Of a DNA stretch of 64,000 bases, positions 12,760 through 22,750 are shown one piece after another. Both the position numbers and the translations under genes were made by a program. Source of the stretch: Ambrosia x helenae. Taxonomy: Eukaryota; Streptophyta; Magnoliopsida; Asterales; Asteraceae. Positions within the stretch are counted from its first letter, which is position 1. The number at the start of each line of letters is the position of its first letter. Where the stretch lies: NCBI GenBank assembly GCA_030844895.1, contig CM061233.1, forward strand, positions 63,265,190 through 63,329,189, given 5' to 3'. The notes beneath the pieces were generated by a model. It was not told where the DNA came from and searched no databases. It saw only the letters and a list, made by a program, of their open reading frames with translations.

Positions 12760-14242
12760 TATTATATTATAATACATTCTAGATGACCATCAAGATAGTT
12801 TCACTACTTTTTTAAGATGGCATATGAAGAGGCATAAGCATACATCTCTATATTTTATCCTCTTTGTTCCCATTATACCCCTTTATACAACATATCATGC
12901 ATATAGTACAAGTGGCTAATACACACTTAATATATTATCCACAATGTAACCCCATTAAAACCCTTCCTTTATGGCCATTAAGTTTATGAAAGGATCACAT
13001 TTTATAATCTTTTTTCTGTTTTAATTTTATAGGAAACTAGCACATTGATCACAATACTTGGAAAAGGTTTAATTTTATAGGAAACTAGCACATTGATCAC
13101 AATACTTGGAAAAGGCATGAACACAGTTCACTTTGACACAACAAGCATTGCTCTTACTAATAGAGAGTACATATAATTAATAATGATAAATGGTATGTTA
13201 ATTTTATATGATAAAGTAAATTGATTAAAAAAAATTTATTACTAAAATTGGAATTTCTTTGTTAATATGAGTTTATTGCATTTTAGTTTTGAAGTTAAAA
13301 AACCATATATGCATATACTATCTCACTTTTGCAGGAACAATATCTCAATATATCTTCATTTGAAAAAAATAATTAAAAGAATCTATCAAAAATTCAATTT
13401 AGATTTGATAGCAATATTTTACATAAAACCAAAACATATTAAGTTATATCATGTCACATAATTGTATTTGGTGTTTCACATACTTGTGATATTACAATCT
13501 AATAATGTTACCATACATGAAGTTTGAAGGATAGAATGGCACTTAAGAGATATATATAAGAGATTATACGCTAACTGATTGCTAACTTGATCTCCACCAT
13601 TCCTAGAGGCACCAGCACGACGTAATAGAACAGGTGTCCGTATGCGAGAATATTATTCCTATAGGTTTCAAATCCGACCAACACAAAACATTCTCCTCCT
13701 TAGTTGTAGAGTGTTGCAGCAATTTACGTAAGACACATAAAATAATTGTCAAACAAGAATACATGATGACTTTTAGTATAAAAGTTATTGTATATGTAAT
13801 AAAAGTTTACGGTTGAAAATTACAATCAAACAAATGTTGTGTTAATCAAGAGCAACTTCATGGTTTCTTTAATCAAATGTCATGGTTTCTTTGATCTGCG
13901 CATACAACAAAAACTTCTCCTTCACACCTATGGCTGTCTCATTAGATGACACAATCGCCAACATGAGAAATGACATATATACGTTCGGAGCATATTCGTG
14001 AAGCTTCATTTAGAGTATTTAGCTACTTTTTTTTTCCATAGACTGAAATCTTGTCTTTTAATTCAAGTTTTCAGTATTCTTCTGCATCAATTTTTATTTT
14101 TTATTCATGCATTCAATATCAAAGGACTTCCACCAAAATAATTATCTCACAAGAATACATGATGACTTTTAGTTTAAAATTATTATATGTGTAATAAAAG
14201 TTTACCGGTGCAGCCCCGCCGCAATGCGCGGATTCCTGCTAG
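12760..14242 (+). mobile_element. Non-autonomous Helitron, tandem member 2
   Basis: Starts directly after the CTAG of the previous element, with a 5' region matching 11004-11060. It ends with CCCCGCCGCAATGCGCGGA (about 14214-14232) and CTAG (14239-14242). Inside are a perfect 48-bp direct duplication (13020-13115) and a second, imperfect pair (about 13749-13815 and 14140-14206). No transposase coding is seen. Confidence 0.6.
13020..13115 (+). repeat. Perfect 48-bp tandem duplication
   Basis: Two adjacent identical 48-bp units, 13020-13067 and 13068-13115, each beginning TTTAATTTTATAGG and ending TTGGAAAAGG. The lack of divergence implies a recent slippage or duplication event inside the Helitron. 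Confidence 0.9.
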
Positions 14243-14338
14243 TACATTATAAAGGAGGAGTGATGTACCATATTGGAATTTTGACATGGGTACAATTTTT
14301 AAAGCAACAAGTATAAGATAATAAAGCTTATTTTATAA

Positions 14339-14744
14339 GACCATGCGTAGTGGGGGGCTTTATATATAAAGCCCCTCTTTCTGATTGGTCCACGTGGCAG
14401 CTGAGTCAGCATGGAGAGATAAAGTGAAAAAGGGGTGTAGTGGTGGGGCTTTATATATAAAGCCTCTATTAATATTTTATTATATCTTTTTAAATTAAAA
14501 AAATAATAAAATAATAATATAAAGAGAGAGAGAGAGTAATCTCTCTTTTCAAATGTTCAATTATTGTTGGTGGCACATGGCACGTGGCCATGGATGATTG
14601 ATGATTTCTTCTTTCGGACAGGCGTTATAACCATCACGCCAGGAGGAGGATTTGCAATATAACCCCCCCCCCCCCCCCCCCGTAACGGTGTGGGGGCGTT
14701 ATTTTTAGATTTCGCGCTCGGTAACGCCACCACTACATCCGGTC
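14339..14744. mobile_element. Tourist-like (PIF/Harbinger) MITE
   Basis: Flanked by TAA on both sides (14336-14338 and 14745-14747). The terminal inverted repeats are GACCATGCGTAGTGG and GACCGGATGTAGTGG, allowing mismatches. The 406-bp interior has no coding capacity and repeats the TIR-like GTAGTGGTGGGGCTTTATAT. The 3-bp TWA target duplication is the hallmark of PIF/Harbinger. A 19-C homopolymer lies at 14663-14681. Confidence 0.75.
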
Positions 14745-14747
14745 TAA

Positions 14748-16897
14748 GAGTATTATAGGGATGTTTGTGACAATTAAGACACTTAGAAGGGTAATATAGA
14801 CATTTCACCGACCTCAACCTTTACAATATCCAAACAAATTTACAATTCTACCCTCTCAATCCCATAATGCCCTCCATCCATTCACCTTCTCTGATCATAA
14901 GGTAGCCATGAATTAATGATAGATGATAAGGGTATTGTGAACGACAATTGAGGGCATTTACCTTCACCATCAACATGACTCTTCACTTCCATTCTTATTC
15001 TTATGAATCATCAAAAATCACAGAATTAGGTCAACATCGTTTTTGAATCAGATTGGTAAGCCTTTTATAACCCTAACTTGGTTGTACTGGTTTTTATTCG
15101 TATTAATTAGGCAATTCAAACGCTTACTTTGGCTATTTTGGATTGATGTAGAAATTGCAAACTACTTTGGCTTCTTAATTTGTATCGATTCGGGTGTGCA
15201 TTTCCATGGACTTACCGACAGTAAGCCCCCTAGACTTATCTTGATTATCGTTGTTTTTCATTTTTCTTATGTATTTTTCTTTAAAGATTGTTAGATGGAT
15301 GGGTTATGTTCTGTTCTTGAGCAGTAAGTTATTCATTGCAACAGTTTTTTGTGCTATCGGAGTCCTAGAACAGATTTGTGTTATCATCATTGCAAGTTAT
15401 GGTTTCAGGTAGTACATTACATGAGCTGTTGCCAAAGAGGATGGCCATTTGTATCGGAAGCTTTACCATTTTGAACTAAATCAACTAATCAAATTGGTGA
15501 CTTATGCTGACCCTAACATACCTAAAAAATTCACTGATGGAAACATAATTGTAAAGTTCAAGATTTAACTAACAGGTTGGAGCAAAGGAAATAGAGGTTA
15601 AAGAGGCTAATAGGAATCCATCTTTATTTTCTGCTATACTGAACCCATTTCGGTTTCATTTATCAGCGTTGAGCTATTTTTTGTGAGGAAAGCACATTCA
15701 AATAGGAACTTGAAGTTTCATAGAATTCTTTGCGCTAGACCAGAAGTCGCCATCACTTTTCCTCATGGCTACCCCCACACCACTCGCACCGCGTTCAAGA
15801 TGACCAAACTCACAATCAGGTACAATAGTTGACCAGTTTTCTCTCTTTCGAATCTTACCTTAACGAAATTCTAACCTGGAAGTTGTTATTATGCTCTGGT
15901 GACTGTCATCCACAGCTATATCCACGCACCGTTTGACAATACTGTAACAAATGATATGAATTTGAAGGTTTATTGAAGAATGTTATGTCAAACCGCGTTA
16001 TTGGAGGCTAAATTGCTCGAATTGGTAAGTCAAATTCCGACCCTTTATGTTCTTTATTTAACCTACGTTAGGTTAGTTGCTGTGCTTTTAATTTCCAATA
16101 GAAAAGACTGCAGAACAGATCCAAAGGTTTTTAGAAATGATAGAGGCTGCTCGGTTACATCAGAAATATCAACATTCATGTCTCATCAAAGTGGTCATTT
16201 AGTCCAACCAAAAATGAAAACATGCTCATTTAAAAGGTAGTATAATTATATAATAGTATTTATTTTATAGCTATATATATTTATATAAATACAGAGAAGA
16301 ACAAGAGTACAGGATAGTGGAACACACCAAAGTTCTTATGATGTCAACAACAGTTAGATTTAACTATTTTTCATTGTTAATTTAAATTATTAAAAGAACA
16401 CAGACACCAATTACTTCAACTGTATGGGTAAACAATATGCCGTAGCGAAATAAAAAATAAAAACTTGTGTTAGGTTACCGAATACATAGTTTAAAAGGCG
16501 AGGCGGCCAGAAAACGAGTGTGAGGCAGCGCCTCATGGGTTTTTATTGTACGTACGCCTTGGCTGAAGTGGTGCACCTCAGGGGGATTGATGTGTGTGTG
16601 TGCGGGCGTGTGTGTTTTGTGTGTATGTTTTAGACTGAAATGCTTAATTGGTGAATTTACAAATATTGTTTGGAAGTTGTTGGTTTTTTAGTTGAACCAA
16701 ACTCATTTCCATGGTTTTGTATACGCTTGAGGCATTCGTCTCAAGGCGAAGCGCCATGAAAACGAGTTTGAGGCGCGCCTCATGGGGTTCAGTTTGAATA
16801 GACGCCTCTAAGAGCTAAGGCGTTAAGAAAATGTGGGTCTCAGTGGGTTTAGGGGGTTTTTGATGTGTTTTTTATGTTTTGGACTGTTGGTCACATA
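14748..16897. other. Repeat-rich spacer with weak exon-like fragments
   Basis: No intact gene. Two stretches look like old coding sequence (see the next entry). From 16496 to 16830 there are imperfect direct repeats built around 'gaggcgcgcctcatgggg' (for example 16516-16564 against 16757-16805), of unknown origin. The rest is AT-rich with nothing recognised. Confidence 0.4.
15425..15819 (+). pseudogene. Unrecognised exon-like fragments
   Basis: Two short stretches show protein-like composition. 15425-15568 is a 47-codon frame containing DGHLYRKLYHFELNQLIKLV and ending in TAA. 15734-15819 reads ARPEVAITFPHGYPHTTR and onward, and is followed by a splice donor-like AG|GTACAA. I do not recognise the parent gene. 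They could be host exons captured by a Helitron (one 3' terminus lies at 20586), or chance. Confidence 0.3.
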
Positions 16898-16910
16898 CTC
16901 CCTCCGTCCC

Positions 16911-18935
16911 TAGGGGTGAGCAAATGACAGGACCCGACCCGACCTGATAAAAACCCGACCCGACCCGAGAACCGTAAACCTTAAAAACACAGAACCGATA
17001 AAAACCCCTCTAATCTATTCTCGGTCTCGGTCCTAACACCATCGGGTACAGTCGGTCCGGATCAAATAACCGAACCCGACATTTGATCCTTCATTTTTGA
17101 TTGCTGCTTGCCTTTACCAGGAAGATCAAAGATAGTCCATTGAATTTCACCAACAGCTACAATAACATTACATAAAGATAAGAACTTAGAAGGTATTTTG
17201 CTGATTTATTTGTTTTATTTGTTCTTATGTGGGTTTTAAACTAAAAAGTGCACAGATTACATATAATCAATTGTTTTTTTTGTTAATCTTTGCTAATTAG
17301 TTAATGATGTTAGAAAGGATTGGTGTGTTCATGAAAAATTGTTTGCTGATTTGTTGCTTTGATTGTTATGTACCGTATGTTTGCACACCAAGTGTTCGAT
17401 AGAATTTCTAAGTGAAATTACAAAACCAAAAGATCGTTCATAGATATTCTAGTTCATACGTAGAAGAGTTACGATAAGTACGAAAGAAACCAACAATTCA
17501 AACAAATAAACAAAACGACCAAATATCAGAATGTCCATGGTTGTCAATAACAGCATATAATATGTATTTCAAAAACTATGGCATAAAAGAATTAGCCATT
17601 TTTGAAACTAGAAAACAAAACAGAACAATAAGACTAGCAATAACATAACAATTAAACTAAGGAAATAAAGCTTCTGTTCAGAATAGAGGGCATTGTTTCT
17701 GATTTAATACATTATGTTAGTTTGGGCGTTTCTTTTGAAACGCCTAAACTAATATAGTTTGGGCGATTCTTTTGAAACGCCTCAACTATGTTAGTTTAGG
17801 CGTAATATAGTTTGGGCGTTTCTTTTGAAACGCCTAAACTATCTTAGTTTGGGCGTTTCTTTTGAAACGCCTCAACTAATATAGTTTAGGCGATTCTTTT
17901 GAAACGCCTCAACTATGTTAGTTTGGGCGATTCTTTTGAAACGCCTAAACTAATATAGTTTGGGCGTTTCTTTTGAAACGCCTAAACTAATATAGTTTAG
18001 GCGATTCTTTTGAAACGCCTCAACTATGTTAGTTTGGGCGTTTCTTTTGAAACGCCTCCTTCGCTTTCTACACCTCGAGCTCGTCTTTTTCGGTTCTTCG
18101 CTGAAATGCTGAATTTATAACCTGTATTTATAAGCTGAGATGCTGAATGGGTAGTTATCCGAATTTATAACCTGTGTTCAATAGGTAGTTATCCGTATTA
18201 TAAAGCTTTAGCTAATAAACAACATTGTGATTGTATTACTAGTTTAGTAGTTTACTACTTGCAGGCTGAAATCAAGTATAAGGTGAAACAAAAACTCAAG
18301 GTTCGCACTTGAATCATGTCACATCTAACGGTTGTAACTGATCAATATAGTGGTCCTATGGTACTATGGATATGCATGTGCAGACCTTGAAAATTCTATT
18401 TATAACTAATCATAGGTTTCATACATGAGATGAGACATAGAACATTATAACTAATCAATGATGAATGATCAATTACAATAAATATATGAATAAATAGCAT
18501 GTATCAGTATATGCAGCAGTGTTTAATAATACCAGTTGATTGTATGATTGCAGCCTGCAGCAGGAAAGATTTTCTTCGAATTTATTGCAGCAGCCATATG
18601 TGCAGTGCAAAGTATTGTGTATTTGTGTTTAAAGTTTGGATTTTAGGTAAAGGTGGGTTTTTATCTTAGAAATTATTGTGTAGGTGTATAGATATTGGGT
18701 TTTGGGCCCATGAATTGCCGCAAGTTATGAATATCAGTTAGTTTGTTATAATCTTTCGGTCCAAGTATTTGTATTCGTTTTTTTTCCCTTTCCCGACCCG
18801 ACCTGACCCGATACCCGAATGTGTTGATATACGGGAACCGACAGAAGAACCTAAACTACAAATACGGTTCGGTCCAGGTCTAAATTCGGTTCGGTTCTCG
18901 GTTTTTTTTGTCCGGCCCTAATATGCTCACCCCTA
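16911..18935. mobile_element. Non-autonomous hAT element nested in the Stowaway MITE
   Basis: Terminal inverted repeats TAGGGGTGAGCA / TGCTCACCCCTA are flanked by a perfect 8-bp target duplication TCCGTCCC (16903-16910 and 18936-18943). The subterminal regions are rich in 'cccgaccc' and 'ggttcgg' motifs, typical of hAT transposase-binding regions. There is no transposase frame. The interior carries a foldback repeat array (17720-18057). Confidence 0.88.
17720..18057. repeat. Tandem array of about nine 37-bp foldback units
   Basis: Each unit has the form GTTTGGGCGTTTC-TTTT-GAAACGCCTAAAC followed by a 5-7 bp spacer (TATA- or TGTTA-like), so each unit is itself a near-perfect hairpin. One unit (about 17799-17814) is truncated. 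Variants alternate GTTT/GATT and TAAAC/TCAAC, often without perfect compensation. The array can fold as a chain of hairpins on either strand. Confidence 0.9.
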
Positions 18936-19152
18936 TCCGTCCCAATTTAAATGTCTTACTTTCCTTTTTTGTTTGTCCCAAATTAAATGTCCCTTTTCAA
19001 AAATAGAAATGTAATTTTCAGTTTTGTCCATAAAAAACAAAACACAATCACCACTTTTAAGGATATTATTGTCATTTTACCGCATACAAACAAAATATTT
19101 ATTAAAATGTGTGTTTTTTTGAACTATGACATTTAAATTGGGACGGAGGGTG

Positions 19153-20555
19153 TATTTTATTTTGATATGTGTTTTTGATGTTTTAGAGTTTTATTGGTTA
19201 ACTACTTTATTTTTTATAACATATAAATTTTATATTTATTTTTCTATTCTACCTCGGGCTTTCGCCTCGAGGCTTACCCCTCGCGGCTCATTTTCGTTCT
19301 TTTAAACTTTGCTTATTCTAAAGGAGAAGAATTTTCTTTGAGTTTATAAGGAATTTTAATAGTAGTTTTATTGTTTTACGAAGCTTAAATAAGATGTCAT
19401 GGAGGTTTAATGAATTGTGATGAATTTTTATCTGTTGAGTTGAGATTTTTATGTCAAAACTTGAGTATTGACATTAAGCTGATTTTGAGTTCACAAAGCC
19501 ATGGGACGATAAATGAAACCAACTCCTGGTGCTCTCAGCATGGACGAATACCGTTAATTATTAAAGTACATCCGACAATGGAATACAAAACCAAAGCTTT
19601 GTCACATTCCCCCGTATGTGCTTCTTCATGTTTTCAGTATCCTTCCACCAACAAAGATAGTAGAGGTATTATTAGTATATAAAATTCCCAATAGAATGAA
19701 TTATTATTTTTTGACCAAATTTTAAAATTTTAAAATCTGTATGATTTTTTAAAGATGAAAGGTGTTGGATAGCTTCTAGGGCTCATACCATATTGTCAGA
19801 GGCATTACAACAAGATAGATAGATTGGAAAGGAGTACATTTCTTATTGGATTTACACATTCAATAAGATGTCGATTGTTGAACCCGAACCAGAAATGGGC
19901 GTTGTAGATGACCCGAAAGACAAGTCTATAGTGGATGTTTTGTTGAGGGTCATTTATGTTGCACCTCTTTGGCTAATGCATTTGCTCTTCGTTTTTCTTC
20001 ATCTGAAACGTCAACTGTAGTCTGGTGGTAATGAGTGAGATCTTTTTGGGTACCTTTTATTTTTAATCTTTTACCTATTTGTGCTTGATGTAATTACAAG
20101 ACATTATTAAATCTCTATCGAACTTGAAGTCAGATGTAAAACTAATACAAATTTCTTCACAAGTCACAACTTTATTTGTCTTTAGGAAGGATGAAGCATA
20201 AATACAGCATTGGTAAAGATCTTGAAACTAAGAGTAACTAATTTTGCAATCCTTCAAATCATATTTTAATTTGGATGAAAAAAAAAAATCATAAATAAAG
20301 TGGTAGCTTAAGGTTTTTTTTAAGTTCATAATCGGCCCTAATACCTGCATTTGGTTATTTATGAATATAATAATGTGTCATCTCCACATGTGATGTGTTG
20401 TAGGCAAAAGTGAACTTAAGTTCAATGGCTAATAATTTATTTTTCATAAACGGGTCAAAATGTGCTTAAAACCCTTAAGTTCAGCATGTTGTGTATCAAT
20501 ATGCATTCATGCACATTCCTTAATGGTTTTTTTTTAATTTGCATACGTAAGGAGT
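19153..20555. other. Spacer without recognised genes
   Basis: AT-rich sequence with only short open frames. A 'cctcgaggcttacccctcgcg' stretch (about 19270-19290) resembles the repeats at 16.5-16.8 kb. This spacer may be the body of the Helitron that ends at 20586, but no 5' terminus could be fixed. Confidence 0.35.
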
Positions 20556-20586
20556 TCCCGCCGCAACGCGCGGGCATTCCCACTAG
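20556..20586 (+). mobile_element. Helitron 3' terminus
   Basis: CCCGCCGCAACGCGCGGG hairpin (20557-20574) with CTAG at 20583-20586 followed by T, the same terminus as the elements ending at 12759 and 14242. The 5' end was not found, so the length is unknown. Confidence 0.6.
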
Positions 20587-20772
20587 TTTTGTATAACAGT
20601 TATTGTTACAAAAAATATATATTAAACGTCACAAGCTTAAGTTTTAACAGGCCGGATTTTGCTTATTTATTACAAGAGCGTTCCTTCATTTTTATTGGGC
20701 CTACCCTTAGTTTTCCGGCCCATAAAAATACGCCAAGAACATAGTACTAAGACCTAAATCCTAACTCCTACG

Positions 20773-21543
20773 TAGAGGTGCACAAACCGGGCTTTTACCT
20801 TTTACAATGCCTGGTTCCGGGTATTAACTAGTTTCGGGTAGGGTCGGCTATCACTTTGACCGGATATTGAAAAAACCGGGTTCAGTTTCGGTTTTGGCTC
20901 CCAGCATAAAAAACTATACCCGGTTCTGAGTATTGAAAAAAACCAGGTACACCGGGTATTGAAATAAAACGGTTATGCCGGTATTGAATTCTTTTTATAT
21001 AATCACGTTGAAGGGTAGTGCGACTTAGATGATTATTATTTTTTATTAACGATAAATGACTTTTTATATAAATAAAAAGGCCCACTGAGGAGGTGTCAGG
21101 AACAACAGCAAACAGCAAGAAAAACAGAAACAAAAAGACTACAACATGTCTACAATATCGAATCTAAGCCGATTATCCGAAGATGTGACACCTAAGTTTG
21201 ACCGGTTCGCGACCCAAAAGAAAACATCTTCTTTAACAAATCGTCAATCTTAGGTTGTCGAAGTGGTCAAATGGCAATCTCTCTTGAATCACGAAGTGAC
21301 CCATTCTTGACACATACTTTTTGGGTATTCGGGAAACCCGGTTCCGGGTTTTAGGAAAACCCAGTTCCAGGTATAAAAAAAACTGGGTAAAACCGGTATA
21401 AATCAGGTCCAGTTTTTTACATAGAAATCTATACCCTATGCGTGCCCGGCCGGTAGGGTCAGGTACGGTTCCAGGTATAAAAAACTGGTTTTTAATACCC
21501 GGTTCCGGTTCCAATTCTGGTCCGGTTTTTTTGTGCACCTCTG
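20773..21543. mobile_element. hAT-type MITE
   Basis: Inverted ends TAGAGGTGCACAAA and TTTGTGCACCTCTG, flanked by 8-bp duplications that match at 7 of 8 positions (CTCCTACG at 20765-20772, CTCCTAGG at 21544-21551). The interior is full of 'accgggt' and 'ggttccgg' subterminal repeats and has no transposase. Confidence 0.75.
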
Positions 21544-21959
21544 CTCCTAGGGCCTTTACTATCTATTTTTCAAAATGTTTCGCAAAAAACAAACGAAAAA
21601 AATTTGTTAGATTTAGTTAGACTTTTAATGACCCTGTTTTCTCAGCCAACAATGTAATTTGAAATGATCATGTATCTTGTAGTGACATGATTCAGTTGTG
21701 GTTGTCCTGAGATATCCAAGAGCTTGACATTGAGCATATTTGAGCCATTTTTCCAATTAGTGTGAAAATATATTGTCAAATCCAAACAATAAGCCACATT
21801 AGGTTCATGAAGAGGAAGTCTTATATTCGAAAAGACAGGTAACTTTCGGGTAAACAGGTAACTACATTTCAGATAATTTCTTGGTACCACCTAATACCAT
21901 GTCTGTTGGTTACCACCTAATACCGCGTTCTGTACTTCTGTAGGACATTTTAAGACGGG

Positions 21960-22750
21960 CTGGGTTCTCAACCAAGAAGGAGACCCCTATGAACTTCCTA
22001 TCGGATCTCGCAGAAAAGAGATCCACCCTGCGTCCACCAGATATTCTTGTCTTTGGGTGGCCAGGGAAAAACATGCTTGTGTTGACCTGACATGTGTATC
22101 TCCTCTAGTTGGGTTGAGGGATAGTGGGTTTGTAGCAGGGTAAATGTGTTAACTTGGGACAAGCGATAACCGAGAACCGTACTCAACCGGACACAACCTT
22201 AAACAAACTTTGTTCGATTCTTTATTAATACGAAACGAAAGATAAAAAACCCAAACGATTTAAAACAATAAACCTAGCCCTATTTATAACCAAACTACTT
22301 GCCATGCAAGACATAGAATCCTATTCAAATACTAAAACATAGTCCAAAACTAAACATAAGGATAAACCAAAATTCAAAATAACAAGACTCCTAATACGTA
22401 GACCAAATTTACATCAAACAAATTTACTACTTTGATCCCTTGTCTTATGATCTTCTTCCAAACCACCCCTTTACTTCTCAACATTGCATCAATTTCAACA
22501 AAGCGGTATGGAAAGCAGAGACGAAGAAGGTAGAAAAGCATGCTAAAGCATGCGATGAGAACCAACACGTTTTCGTACCCATGACTTTTGATACCTTTGG
22601 CTCATTAGCATCGGAGGCTACCCGTTTCCTAACCAGAGTCTAACGAGTTATTCATAGTAGTGTCTCGGTTCCGGGTGGGCAAGGTTACGTTTTTAGGAGA
22701 TTAGGGTTTGTGACGGCGCAGCTTGTTACCCGTCTGTCCGCTATCTTGAT
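21960..22750 (+). pseudogene. LINE-like reverse transcriptase C-terminal remnant
   Basis: Protein-like stretches in shifting frames: MNFLSDLAEKRSTLRPPDIL near 21989, then after a frameshift KHACVDLTCVSPLVGLRDSG, and 22440-22643 with HPFTSQHCINF...FDTFGSLASEATRF. An in-frame TAA (22641-22643) is followed by RVIHSSVSVPGGQGYVF and AAQLVTRLSAI-like residues. The reading is cut at 22750 by the antisense solo LTR and resumes after 33655 (TTGATGTAATTTT, compare 9152-9165). The same C-terminus occurs in GLR intron 4. Between 22200 and 22440 there is only weak coding signal. Confidence 0.6.

Larger units (their letters stand above)
16898..19152. mobile_element. Stowaway-type MITE split by an hAT insertion
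   Basis: The left end (16898) is CTCCCTCCGTCCC and the right end (19140-19152) is GGGACGGAGGGTG, an inverted repeat with TA on both sides (16896-16897 and 19153-19154). That is the Tc1/mariner Stowaway pattern. The two halves are separated by the hAT element 16911-18935. Without it and one copy of its target duplication, the MITE is about 220 bp. Confidence 0.8.

Noticed and set aside
14663..14681. Run of 19 C
   Set aside because: Homopolymer inside a MITE; may be a sequencing or assembly length error and has no clear role.
17720..18057. CRISPR-like array (regular short repeats with spacers)
   Set aside because: Plant nuclear context; units are self-complementary and spacers are 5-7 bp and near-identical, unlike CRISPR spacers.
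16496..19310. One large transposon with AGTTTAAAAG ends
   Set aside because: The end similarity is only about 10 bases and no target duplication was found.
22440..22643. Small host gene of 67 aa
   Set aside because: Sequence continues through the stop with LINE-like RT residues and matches the remnant in GLR intron 4.
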